The notes under the pieces: model-generated | What the model saw: only the letters and a program-made list of their open reading frames with translations | The model's database searches: none | Told to the model about the DNA's origin: nothing | Assembly (NCBI GenBank): GCA_030549775.1 | Contig: CM060177.1 | Span: forward strand, 94,918,236 to 94,982,235 | DNA from: Tamarix chinensis | Lineage: Eukaryota; Streptophyta; Magnoliopsida; Caryophyllales; Tamaricaceae | Length of the DNA stretch: 64,000 bases | Direction of reading: 5' to 3' | Made by a program: the position numbers and the translations under genes | In this document: piece after piece, positions 11,160 through 22,886 of the stretch | How the letters are laid out: each line of letters opens with the position of its first letter | Position numbering within the stretch: position 1 is the first letter of the stretch

Positions 11160-13550
11160 AAAGTCCACCTCCCCTACCTCAACGTGTGTTTCCTTACACT
11201 TTGGTTGTCCACGCTCATCTGAAGTCACACTTACCTCTCTCCCACTTAAGAATGTTGCATCGCTCTCTCCCATATACTCTATCCCCAATTCAATTCACTC
11301 CTCACCTTCTACAGTTTCTCACTCTTCCTTTTCCCTTATGAAAATTCCTAAGTGTTGGACATTCTCCACTTTTATGTTATTCTCTTCTCTATTGAAAAAA
11401 TAGAGGCTTTCCTCTTATTCCTTGTCCTTTTGCTGAATGATTGTTTCTTATTTCTTCTCTTAGTATTAACTTTAAGCAATGAATGATTAAGGTTTTGAGA
11501 AAGGTTGAAGATTCTAACTTGTTTCTCCTTTGATTCTCTATTTTTAGGAACTATTTAGTTAAGGCATTTTTTCTCCTTCTAATTTTTTTAACTAAGTTTT
11601 GAAAAAGAGTTTTAATCCTTTTGATTCTCTTAGAAATCTAGGTCTCAATAGACATGCGTCAAGTTATGAGTATTTTGTGTAAGAATATTTTCTTAGAGGT
11701 AATACATCCTTATCTTGAATATGAATGACGTCTTTTGTTGTCTATTGTGGTTTTATGTGCTTGGTGAATTTCTATGTATATTAAATTATTGGATTTGGGC
11801 ACATCGTAAAGTTTTCTTCTTTAAATTTTTAAGCATGCTTCAAGTTCCTTGTTATTATGCATGATTTTGATAGTTTTGATCATAATATTTTTAAGAGTCA
11901 ATATTACCTTATACCCATAAGATTCTATATATGCATCAAGAATTTTTATGCACTTTATAACATAAGAGTATGCTAGGATTAGTATATTAAAGTTTAGTTA
12001 AATTTTTTAGGCAAATTATAGGTTTGGTTGCTGTTTTGCCTAGACTGGTCGTTTGGTTTGTTGGACAAATTGACTAACTTTGTGAATAACCACTTGGTTT
12101 GGGATTTTTGATCGGTGTATTGCAAGATTAATCGATAGGTTTGATGAACCACTGGAGTGGTTCTTATGAGTAGTTGATTAGTTTGCTAAGCCCATTGACT
12201 ATTTTCCTTATGACGAGAGTGGTCTGGTCTCCACTGAGACTTGTCAATCGATTTAGTCAAACCAATCAAATGATTTAATATAAAAATTGATTCATCGGGC
12301 CAACCAGTCAACAAGTTTGTTGATTTTATTTTCTATTCAAGTCTGGTATGGCCAGACTAATCAAATGGTCCTAAGGATCGATCCTTACTTCAACATGTGT
12401 TCCTTTACACCTTGATTGGTCACACTCAACCTAATTCAAAGTTACCTTCCTCCCACTTGAGAATGGAAACCATTATTCTCTCTTATACACTTCATTCTCA
12501 ATTATATTCACTCTTCACCTTCTACTCTTTCTCACCCTTCCTTTTCCCCTATAAAAAGTAATAACTTTTGGGCATTCTCCACTTTTTTCTCCTTTTAGTC
12601 TATTTTGAGAAAATAGAGGCTTGCCTCTTGTTCCATGCCCTTTGGTCTGATGGTTGTCTCTTATTTTTTCTCCTATTATTAACTTTAGCTCTCCCTTTTC
12701 TCTCTTAAGCAAGGAAATATTAAGGTTTTGAGAAAGGTTGAAGATATTAACTTCTTTCTCCTTGGAATCTCTATTTCCGAAAAAGATTGAGTTATGGAAT
12801 TTTCTCCTTCTTCTAATATTTTTTGTTAAGTTTGTAAGATGAGTTTTAATCATTTTGATTCTTGATTCTCTTATGAATTGAGGTGTTGGTATTCACCCAT
12901 CAAGTTACGAGTATATTATGTTAGAAGAATTGAATGGAGGTAAGATGCCCTTATTTTTAATATAAATAAGGTATTTTGTTGTTTGTTGTGGTTTCATGTT
13001 CTTGGTGAATTTTTATGTTGTGTATGAGTTTATTATATTCTTGAATTTGGGAATGTGGTAAAGTTTTATTCTTCAAAGTTGTAAGCATGTTCTGAGGTCT
13101 TGTTATTTTGCATGATTTTGGCAATTTTGAGTATAATTTTTTTAAGTGCCAATATTACCTTGTGCCCATGAGATTCTATTTGTGTGTTATGTCTTTTTAT
13201 TTTTTTCTTACATAGAAGCATAATAGGATTAGTATGGTAAAGTTAAGTAAAGTTTATTAGGTGGATCATAGGTTCGAGTGTTGTTTTGCCCAGGCCACTC
13301 AATCAATCCAACAAATTGATAAACGGGTTATGTGAATAGTTGCTTGGTTTGGAATTCATGATTAGTTGATTGCGAGATCAACCAACTAGTTCTTATGATT
13401 AGTTGATGAATTTGGTCAAACCCATCAATTGGTTCCTTATTAATAGTTGATTCGTGGGACCAACTAGTCAATTAGTTCGTTGATTTTTTTTGTTCAAGTA
13501 GTCAAACGGTCCTAAGGACCAATCGACTAGTTTGCTTGATTTTCCTATGT
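11160..13550 (+). repeat. Internal 1.24-kb tandem duplication in F 5' LTR
   Basis: Copy 1 runs from about 11170 to 12385 and copy 2 from about 12386 to 13550. Landmarks repeat at an offset near 1236: GGTTTTGAGAAAGGTTGAAG at 11491 and 12724, and ATTCTCCACTTTT at 11361 and 12571. The 3' LTR of the same element has one copy (about 40920-41880). Each copy spans a leader-like C/T-rich stretch, an AT-rich middle and a GACTGGT-rich end. Confidence 0.75.
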
Positions 13551-14029
13551 TTACTTGATAGCATAATGTTATTCCTTTGGGAATTCCATATTAGTGTTTA
13601 TTTGTAGCTACAAAGATTCAATCATGATTCCAATCATGTTTAACTTAAAATTAAATTTGGATCAAATTGATAATATTTGGGCCTAGATTTGGTTAAGCTT
13701 GGTGTCATCTCTAAACACCCAATTGGTATCTTATATGCCTTGTGATTTTTTTGGTGTTATCACTTTAAAACAAACTATTTGGTTATTAATGGAATTAATT
13801 GTGATTTGTGATATCAGCCATTCATTTATAAGTAATTGATTAATATTTTTATTTGAGCATTTTCTTCGACTCTTAGGGTACTTAGTTAGGAGTTAGAGGG
13901 TAGGCCACCTTACGTTTTATCTTTTCAATCAACACTTATTTCTTTTTCTATCTGGTTGTAGTTGGTAGGGGATATGCTCATATCTTTGAATTATAGGATG
14001 ATACTATGGCATGCCAACATGGTATCAAT

Positions 14030-14290
14030 GTCTATTTTTGGTGGGTGAGGTATCATAGCACAACCCCCCTATTACTTCATATTTTCCATTAATTAGGTGG
14101 GTGTGGTATCCCAAATTTTTATCCCTCGCGGCAGAGGCATCAGTGGTATGGTGGGTAACGTATCCTAGTACAACCCCCTTGATGTACTCTAAGTACATAT
14201 GGTGGGTGTGTTATTCCAAAAGAAAAGCCTCTTTAACGTATCTCGACCTTGTGTGGTAGGTGTGGTATCCCATTGTGTGCGTATGCTATC
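14030..14290 (+). repeat. GGTGGGTGTGGTATCCC minisatellite in F 5' LTR
   Basis: Five or so units resembling GGTGGGTGTGGTATCCCA, spaced about 60-70 bp. The 3' LTR has the matching block at 42370-42665. Confidence 0.75.
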
Positions 14291-15113
14291 TTAAATTTTG
14301 CTCATGGTGGAGAATTGGATGTGGTCAAACATATTATCTTACTAACTAAAAATAATGTGGTCATTACAGGAATACTTATAATATGGTTTACATCATGTGG
14401 TTCTAATGCACGGTCTATATTATTATTCTTCCATTATTTTTGATTAAGCATTCCTTGTTATATTGCTATCATTATACAAGTGTTATACTATATTAGTATG
14501 CTTATCACCATGCCACTATATGACTTCAATATGTAGCATGATCCCTTACCATGTTTTAGGTGGTGTTTTTTCTAGTTCTTCACTATACTGAAACTATATT
14601 TGTGTTGTCACTATGATAATTCAACTTCTGGTCTAGTGAGATAAGGACAATTTGTAGGGTTATAATTCTTAGCTAAAGTATGTTGACGATGATTCTATGG
14701 GCCAGTAGCTTGCCATTGCCTGGGGTTTGAGAATTACATTCCCATTTATCTAAGAGTTAGGCTAACTGGTTAGATGTATTTTTGCCCACTGCGTAGGGAT
14801 ACTTTTGGTTCTTTTTGGTTATTTAAAATCTTAACTTTGATTACCGTATTTGGACTTTGTAAATTCTCACTCTTTCTCCCATATATAGTATTGTTATTCT
14901 CATCATTATAGTTATTAGTATTATTGTATTATTAGTAGAGCATGCTTTCTTTCATGGTTGTTCCTTTTTTCCTTACATCAAGCATGGGTTAGGTGATGAT
15001 CAAAATTATATCATCGTTGATGTGGTGGTAAGATTCCTTGGTTTTTATTTTAAAATCACTTTTGCATTATCATCAAAATAAAATTTTCTAGTTCAAAATT
15101 TGGGGGTTTGGAG

Positions 15114-15339
15114 TTGCTTAATGAAAATAAATTTCTTTGGCTTTGTAAGAGCTTTTAGAATCTAGTTTAGTTTGTGAGTGAGCATCAGTTTTAGTTGGGA
15201 TTTTTCCTTAAAATTCTTGTATATGAATAACTTCTAGCATTATGTGCAATGTGTTACCTACATTTGTACTAAGTTCATAGTTAGTAGTTGGCTTTTTTTA
15301 ATGCTATTTAGTATTTTAGGATTTTGATGGCCATAAACC
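15114..15339 (+). other. Element F leader between 5' LTR and gag
   Basis: Untranslated leader. I could not find a convincing primer-binding site after the LTR end; this part is too decayed. Confidence 0.4.
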
Positions 15340-15990
15340 GATAACTCAAGCATTTCATGGGGATAATTATAGCCTAATTGGAGAGGTAGGTTCAACGTGA
15401 GGAGGCTTCCAAGTCATGATTGCCAACTCCTTTCTCGGTGGCGCCACCAAAGGACTAGCTTTGTAGGGTTGTTTTCAATCACCTTTTAGTTTTTGTGGGT
15501 TAGGAGGACCTCAATGTGTTGGAGCATTAGCTAAGGCATTTCAAGAAGAATTTGTGGTTAGTGGCTACTTATAGGGTAAGGGAGTGGGCATTGGAGTGTT
15601 CCACTTGTGGGGACATGCTAATGAGTGGTGGAGAGGTTAGCAGCTGAGAGGAGACACTACAGATATGTGGGAGACTTTTTTTTGAGATGCTAAGGGCATG
15701 TTTCTACCCTACTCTCCTAAGGATGGAAAATTATGATGAGTTTATGGTGTTTGCATCAAGGTTTACTACAAATAATATTTAGATCTTATATTTTTTTCTC
15801 CAGAGGCCAATGCTGATGATAGGATGATGATTCATTGGTTTCATTTGGGACTAAGTCTGAGACTTCAGAAGATGTTAGTAGGCATGTTTGTGGGGTACGG
15901 TAGCTCAGATGCCACTAGCTTAGAGAGATTAGTTGACAGATAGTGGACCTAGTATAACTTCTCCATAGTAGAGGGATTAGATACCTACTA
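15340..15990 (+). pseudogene. Element F gag (Ty3/gypsy), decayed
   Basis: Shifting frames show traces of a gag: a LRGHANEWW-like stretch near 15610-15635, in the position of the gag segment that usually ends in two tryptophans, and a FMVFASRF-like stretch near 15740, matching the region around F-x-x-RF. Several stops and frameshifts are visible. No zinc knuckle was found. The normal role is packaging of the element's RNA in a virus-like particle; this copy cannot make it. Confidence 0.55.
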
Positions 15991-16119
15991 CTTTTCAACT
16001 AGGGTAGGATTCAAGAAATGCTACAAAACCACCTCCAAACATTCATCTCAATGTGATGAGTTAGTCGGAGGTTGAAAGGTAGGCAGCTATCATCATACGC
16101 ATTTTTATGGTTTCTTTCT

Positions 16120-16590
16120 TTTCTTGCATATGTGTTATTCGACTTAGGTGCTTCACACACTTGTCTCTACTTCTTTCGTAGATAGGACAACTATGATTCC
16201 TTTTAATAGGATAGAGAATTCTATTGTGCTCCTGTCTGGGCATAGAATTCCACATACAAGGCTATACAGAGAAGTGGCCTTAGTTATTAGTGGAGTTGAG
16301 CTTTCAGTCGAACTCATAGAGCATGAACTTCATGAATACAATGTAATATTTGGGTGGATATGCTCTCGAGATATTAGCTATAATCAATTGTGCAAAGGAC
16401 CTTATGGTTCTTAAGGGACCAAAAGAGGGCTAGGGTCTCTTACCAAAAATGCAAGCCTAGGCCCTTGGTGAGGATGGTGTCCATAGTTGTGCTTGGTTGG
16501 TTGGTACAAAGGGAGTACTCACTCTACTTATGCAATGTTTAGGATTTAGGTGTTGGATATCGATTGATTGAGGGCATCCCAATGATTTGA
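16120..16590 (+). pseudogene. Element F protease and start of RT region, decayed
   Basis: A retropepsin-like stretch begins near 16136. DLGASHT stands where DSGASH(S/T) is usual, so the Ser next to the catalytic Asp is changed to Leu. An open stretch continues to a stop at 16412, through a segment resembling the conserved fold before the RT. Past the stop, a VQREYSLYL-like segment matches the protease-RT linker of element E. The reading frame is cut at 16599 by insertion of solo LTR D and resumes near 26271. Confidence 0.6.
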
Positions 16591-16599
16591 GATTCCAGA

Positions 16600-16921
16600 T
16601 GTAACACCCCCATTTTCACTATTGAAAAATTTTATTTTAAAATATTGCAGAAGCAGAAAAATACCAAACTTAACTAGAAAAAATAGGGTGCTACTACCAC
16701 ACCTAACAAAGGATATGTGTTAGCCGCTTATCCCATGTTAGATATCATACTAAGAAAACAAACCAATCAAAAACAAGAGTAAATTGTGCAAGAAACATGA
16801 TATATAGATACTAAAGAAAACCTTTACAAACTAAGACCTCGATGTTCCCTGGGATATTCAAATACATGAGAGAAGATTAAACATAAATATAAAACTACAA
16901 TGGGTAGAAACAAAGGTAGGG
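16600..16921 (-). mobile_element. Solo LTR D, 3' end piece
   Basis: On the minus strand this ends AGTGAAAATGGGGGTGTTACA, very like the E LTR 3' end (AGTGAAAAATGGGGGTGTT). It is split from its other part (23922-26270) by LTR C, whose TGTAA duplication (16922-16926 and 23917-23921) marks the join. No clear duplication of D itself was found; the pentamer left of it is CCAGA. Confidence 0.7.
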
Positions 16922-16926
16922 TGTAA

Positions 16927-19778
16927 TGTAATATCCAAAAAATTTGCTTAGCCTAATCCCGTGTCATTAGTGCCCTAATTTGATTCTAATATCAAGAAAT
17001 CTTATTGTTAGCATTAACCAATTTTTTTAATCCCAAAATTTTAACCGAAACTGAAACTTTGATTCGGATAAACCGTAATTCGTAAATCAAAATCAAAACC
17101 TGCTAAAATTTTCACTAATCCAAATTATTTTGTTAACCCAAAATTACCTAATCTAATCCTAATTCCCTAACCCTTATCGCCTTTTCCTTTTCTTTTCTTC
17201 TTTTCTTACCTTTTCTTTTCTTTTCTTTTTCCTTCTTCTCCTGCGCCAATATTATGGTGTGTGGAGCTTGGCTTCCTTTGCACCACCACCATCCAGTTAC
17301 CTCCCACATGCACCATGAAACCATCCCTACCAACCCTCCCATCCCTCGTGCAGCCTCCTCCTCCTTCTTCTCTATCACTTCCCCTGCCACCCTTCTTCTT
17401 CCTTCTTCTTTCTTCTTCTCTCTGCTGCTGCTCTATTTCACAGCCACCATCACCATCACCATCACTCCTTGCCTTCTTCTCCTATACATGTCTTCTTCTT
17501 CATCATCACCCCTTTACACCTTTGCCTGATTCCCATCCATCTCAACCATCACCATCCCCTATCCTTGTTCTTTCTTCATTCATCTTGGTATATCATCATC
17601 ATAGTCATCGTCACCCTTGCCATTTTTCTCCTCCAAGGCACACCACCTTACTAGTATATATACCCCTCTATCCCTCCATTTTATTATCATCCATCAGCTC
17701 CTCAATCTTCTTCTTTTCTTTCTTCTCATTTCTCCTTCTTCCTCCTTCTTCTCTATTATTGGCATTCAAAACACCCAATCCACCATCGAGCACCACCCAA
17801 GACACCACTAACCACCCTTTGGCCGGTGGACTGACCACTAAGGTTTCCCCAACCTTCCCCCTTGTCATCGCTGCATACCTCCACCTCTTTTCCCTTCTCC
17901 TTCCCCTCATTCGTTGTAGAGTTGCAGAGTACATGACCTGTACACTACCTACTACACGACCTTGCAATGCTCAGATTCCCTGCTGCACAACTATGAAACT
18001 CTTGCACCATATGGCTGTGCCTTTTATTTTATCTTGGTCCAGTGCTGCACAGACATGAAATTCTTGCACTTCTTGGCCATGCGTCTTTTATTCCCTTGAC
18101 CTGTTGTGCACTATTGCTGCATAGCCATGCAATTTCTTTTTGCCGTGCACCCCTATTTTCACCCTAAATCTTGTCCAAACACCATCAAAATTTAACCATA
18201 GCTTCACCACGCCTTCTTCTACACTTCCATACAATTCAAACTTCCATTTGACTCTAGTAAATTCCATTTTTACCCTCCTCTACCTTAACTTTCCTCTCAA
18301 TTTTTAATCTTCAATCCTAATCGTATTTTATCCTGTTTTTGTAGGTGATCTTCTGGTGATCTTGGAGGAGGTATAGGATTTACGTGCATAGATCTTGGTG
18401 TCCTTGTTAGTAAGGATATATGTCGTAGCTAGGGATTTATGTGTTACTTGTATTTTTATATGCTTTTGTGTTGAGTAAGTTGTATTGAATAATTTATTTA
18501 TGGAAATGCTACGAAATAATATTCTTGAGAGTAATTAAATTATGTAGGCATGTTTTTTGGTATAATGTCGAATTTAGGATATCTATGGAAAATTAAGGAT
18601 ATGTAATTAAGATAATTATATGGAATTTATATGTATTAGTATTGGGCTTCATAAAGTATTTGAAAGAATGCGATTGTCTTGCCTACCCTAAGGGTTTTAT
18701 GGTCATTTGAGGATAATTACGTGGTCATACTTATATCGTTTAGTTATATGTCTTGTGTTTTTATATGAGTTTGGCATGATAATATATAATTAATCCTGAA
18801 TAAGATTCTAATTATTTAAAATGAAAGATCACTTGACTGAGGTCGAGGTTTTTATATGGCTCCATTCCACCGGATAATAGTAGTAGCTCGGGTGTGTTGT
18901 CCTCGAGAGGTGCTTCAATCCATTCCACCTGATTAAGATTAGTGGGGCCCATACTCAATGTGAATGAAAATATAATTAAGAGTTAAAGTATAAGTGGAAA
19001 GATACTAATAATTTAAAGTGGAAGACTACGTGAGTCAGGACCGAGGTGTTGAGTCTGTTCCACCAGATAATATTAATGGCTTGGGTGTGTTGTCCCCGAG
19101 AGGTGCTTCGTTATGTTCCACCAGTTTAATAATAATGGCTCTGAATTATTTTACTCTAAGAGGTGTTGGCTTCATTCCACAAAATAATAGTAGTGGCTCG
19201 GGTATGTTGTCCCTAAGAGGTATTTTAGACCGTTCCACCGGTTTAAGAATAGTGGGGTCCCTGAACTCAACGTAAATAAAAGATTGGAATATGATATATC
19301 TAATGAAAGACTTGTAATCAGTAGTTATCTGGCATTCTTTGATTTGCGCATGTATGATTTTCTTATGATAATTCTTGTAACCCTGCTTGATTGTACCGTT
19401 ACCTTACTTAGTACATAGCATACTGATCATCCATTTCATGGGTGCTGCTCAATCCAATAAGCAGATGACCCAGATGTTTATGTGTAGGTCGATGAGGACC
19501 ATATGTATGATTTCGTAGCATCTGATGCTATATATGTGGACGAGTGAGTTTATTCGTATAAGGGATTGGGTGTAGAGTCATGTTATCCGGATGATAGTTT
19601 TACCCTATTACATTTTTGGACTCTTAGTTCCATGGGATTCCTTTTTTTTGTATTTTGATATTATAATTGGAGTTTTTCTCCAAATGCTTATTTGATGTTA
19701 TTAAAAGTTGTATCATCTCTTTCTATCATGTTTTAATTTTTCTAATTATTTTGCCATATTATTGACGTAAGGATGGTG
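16927..19778 (+). mobile_element. Solo LTR C, main piece
   Basis: It starts TGTAATATCC directly after TGTAA. It has a polypyrimidine tract (17170-17240), a TATA-like TATATATA (about 17656-17663), a C/T-rich leader, a TTAGTAAGGATATATG block (18406), the TTTAAAGTGGAAGA box (19012), a minisatellite and the GTAC inverted repeat (19405-19428). It is interrupted at 19778 by LTR B. The remaining 104 bp, ending GGGGGCGTTACA, lie at 23813-23916 and are followed by TGTAA. Total length without B is about 2.96 kb. The long ORF 17261-18058 is low-complexity LTR leader, not a gene. Confidence 0.8.
18850..19275 (+). repeat. Minisatellite in LTR C related to the CCGG repeat
   Basis: Six units with CATTCCACCGGATAATAGTA-like cores, alternating with GGCTCGGGTGTGTTGTCC and AGAGGTGCTT. 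The TTCCACC, ATAATAGT and TAGTGGGG parts parallel LTRs A and B. Confidence 0.75.
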
Positions 19779-20489
19779 TGTAAAACCCCAAAATTTAGAA
19801 TTTTTTTTAAATAAGACCTTTAAATTTAAAACCCGTAAATTCTAGGGATGCTACAGCCACACTTAGTACCTGATCGGTTCACTCCTACTGTTTCAGTACC
19901 AAGTGCTAAGGCTAAGAAAAACATTTTCATCATCTCACATTAATACATAAATCAAAGTTCGCAAAAAGATAATCAGAGTACGCTTAAATTTTACATAATT
20001 CGAAATACTAGAGATAGTTCTCTAGAGAAGAAAAATAGCTACAATAATAAATTTTTTCTGAAGTTTCAAACATAATTAAAAGAGAATAGGAATAATAATC
20101 TCATAAATGGAAAATGGCCACGCCACTCCAGGACCTGATCTAGCCCAAATCATCACTTGGCCCCACTTGATGTCCCATAGACATCAATGCCATAAAATTG
20201 GGCATCTCCTACCTACAACACATTAGACGGGCCTTCTTCTCGTAGGAATGAGCAATACCTATGAAAAGGGTGATCAGTACGCTACGTACTGAGTAAGGTA
20301 ACCATGCACTAAGGCTAGCATATAAGATACACACAAAGAACGTATAATAATAAAGGAGCATAAAGTCTAACATAATAGCACAAAGGTAAAATGAATGCTC
20401 AGGTGAAAATGCTAAAATCCAATATAGTCCAGATTAATTACTTCATCAATCCTTATATTGAATTTATTTTCACACCATGATCTTTATCA

Positions 20490-20855
20490 AGTCCATACGA
20501 GTACGGGAATTCCACTATTTTTGCCACAGGATTGGTCTCCAGGGCATTTTAGCTCCTGGCCACTATTCTAGCCGGTGGATCGGTCACTTAGGGTACATGC
20601 TCTACCACTATTATATGTTGGTGGATCAGTCTAGCTCCTTTTCTCGAACGTTGTTCCATTGTAAGTAATTAGTGTCTTTCCTATGTCTTAGCAAACTTTA
20701 TGGTTTAGTTTATTGAAATTGGGATCCTCCACTATTTTAGCCGGTGGATCGGTCAATAGGGTAACATACCCTACCACTATTACACGCCGGTGGATCGGTC
20801 TCTAGGATACTGCAGTACCTGACTACTATAATGCCGGTGGATCGGTCTGGGACTG
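20490..20855 (-). repeat. CCGG minisatellite in LTR B
   Basis: Plus-strand units read CCACTATT, then (A)GCCGGTGGATCGGTC; about six units at 45-65 bp spacing. They are the reverse-strand counterpart of the LTR A repeat. Confidence 0.75.
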
Positions 20856-20984
20856 GCTCAATATCTTCCACTTTACATGATTAATATTTTAAGTATCTTA
20901 TTCAGAAGCTTTCACTCATACATGCATGTCTGACTACTACTATTCTTATCCTCTAACTCTAGTCAACCACTCCAACCCTAGTTA

Positions 20985-21165
20985 ACCATGGCATACCCTA
21001 ACACATATGCAAACCCTAAATCCATGTAAACCCTAGCTCCATGGAAACTCTACTTCCATGCAAACCCCAAATCCATGCAAACCCTAATTCCATGAAAACC
21101 CTAACACCATGCAAACCTTAATTCCAAGCAAACCCTAACACCATGCAAACCCTAACTCCACCATG
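20985..21165 (-). repeat. Telobox-like minisatellite in LTR B
   Basis: About ten imperfect 16-18-bp units of AAACCCTAA(N)nCCATGC. AAACCCTA is the plant telobox or telomere-like motif, but here it is spaced by CCATGC and is not a telomere array. A looser counterpart, GGGTTTGCATGG, lies in LTR A near 8685-8735. Confidence 0.7.
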
Positions 21166-21589
21166 CATGGTTATATAATACTTATATCACTCCCACATTA
21201 ATTCATACCATACCACCATATCCCACGAACTACATGCATGTATTATAGGCCGCATCAATTCACATTAAAACACAACTTATACATATCATATGCATGCCAT
21301 AAAATATCATATGAACATACCTCAATTCCACGTCATACTACATATATAATCATTATAAAGATACACATAAAATACATCATATTTTATATCACATGGTAAG
21401 TAAGGCATGTAAAACACATTCCACATAAACGACCTTAGTTACACCCTTACCTAAAACGTCACCGGTCTTGCAGCATGCTCCTATACCTCTTTAGGGCTTT
21501 GATTGGTCTCACCTATTATGAGGGAAAAACTAGAATTAGGTTCCCTCCTAAAATACTATTATTTGCTAACTTATCCTAGGACTAGGTTT

Positions 21590-21716
21590 TTAAATAAAAT
21601 AATACTATACAAATAATAACTATACCAAATACTACTAAAAATACTAATAATAATATTAATGTAATTCAAAATGGATGGTTATATAAGGGTTTCTACCCTC
21701 CACCAAAATAATGCTA

Positions 21717-21769
<53 letters not shown>

Positions 21770-22200
21770 AGCCTAAATAATACAAGGTAGGGTTTTTGAC
21801 CCTTTCTCAAAATAGTGAAGGTACCATTTAATAATAATAATAATATTAATATTAATAACACATATTACTTATAATAATATTAATAATAATAAAGATAATA
21901 AAAATAATATTAATAATGGTAGAAATAGTAATATTAATAATAAAAATAGGAGTATGTACTCCATTAAAATAAAATAGGGCTTCGACCCTCCTTAGATGGA
22001 TAATAATAATAATAAATTAATAATACTAATACTAATAATAATATTAATAATGATAATAAAGCTTATAATAATAATAATAATAAGTCGAACCTAGTAACAT
22101 AAATAATTTATACCTACTCTCGACCCTACCAAGAAAATATAATATCTAATAACAATAATAATGATAATAAAAATATTCATAATTGAATAAACAATAAAAT
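21590..22200 (-). repeat. Imperfect (AAT)n microsatellite in LTR B
   Basis: AAT/ATT triplets interrupted by short unique stretches such as AGGGTTTTTGACCC. It is the positional counterpart of the array in LTR A. Confidence 0.8.
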
Positions 22201-22878
22201 TGAAATAAAATAGAATAAAATTAAATAAATAGGGGAAAAAGGCTGAGAGCATCTATGGTTTCATCATAAGTCGGCAGAGATAGGTGGCACCGACGTTGGT
22301 GCACGGCGGCGGCGGCGGTGGCTGGAAAAGAGGTTAGAAAAGGAAAAAGTTGAGGTTTGAGAAGAAAAGGTGGAGAATGAGGGTAAAGGTTGAGGTGTTG
22401 GTGGTAGCCTAGGCTGAGAGGAGTAAAATGAGGGTGGTGGCGCAGCAAGTGGCGGCGGTGCACGGCGGCAGAGGTGGCAGCCGAAATGAAGAGAAGAAGA
22501 AAGAGAGGGGAGGAGAAGGAGAAAGGAGAAAAGAAGGGTTTGGCTAGGTGGAGGAAGATTAGTAGCAGCTTTTGGGTGGGGTAGGAGGCAATGATAGTGG
22601 TGGATGTGGTGGAGGACGGTGGCTCGAGGGGTTGCAGGTGTAAAAACTAGGCTTGATGGGTAGGGAACTTCGGACGGTTGTGGTGGCTAGTGTAAGAAGA
22701 ATTGAGGGAGATGGGTTGATCAGTTAGTTAGAGGGCGGTGCAGGGAAGACTTAGGTAGGTTGAGGTGGCAGTGTAGTTGGCTGACGGTGGAGGAAAGGTT
22801 GTCTGAAGTCACGGTGGTGCACAGGGTAGGCTCTTAGGGTTTTGGGGAAAAAGTTTCAAAATCAAACAAACAAGGGGT

Positions 22879-22886
22879 ATTTATAG
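22879..22886 (-). promoter_or_regulatory. TATA box of LTR B
   Basis: TATAAATA on the minus strand, in ACTCTATAAATACCCC; same placement as in LTR A. Confidence 0.55.

Larger units (their letters stand above)
10630..15113 (+). mobile_element. Element F, 5' LTR
   Basis: It starts TATAATACCCC and matches the 3' LTR start (40382) over hundreds of bases, for example the shared TATGCTCAATAACTA (from 10781 and 40531). Its end, near TTTGGGGGTTTGGAG, matches TTTTGGGGTGCTATA at the 3' LTR, although this copy has diverged there. The flanking pentamer ATACC (10625-10629) pairs with TTACC (43499-43503). It is about 1.4 kb longer than its partner because of an internal duplication. It holds GGTGGGTGTGGTATCCCA repeats and scattered CGACTAGTT-type motifs. 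A TATA-like ATAAAAAG occurs near 12553. Confidence 0.75.

Noticed and set aside
12515..12853. 112-aa minus ORF
   Set aside because: It overlaps the duplicated leader of the F 5' LTR, and its counterpart in the other copy is not open.
14030..14290. Regularly spaced repeats as a CRISPR-like array
   Set aside because: The units are degenerate, the spacers are related to each other, and the block sits in an LTR of a plant retroelement.
17261..18058. 265-aa ORF
   Set aside because: It is Pro/Ser/Leu-rich translation of the pyrimidine-rich leader of LTR C, with overlapping open frames and no domain.
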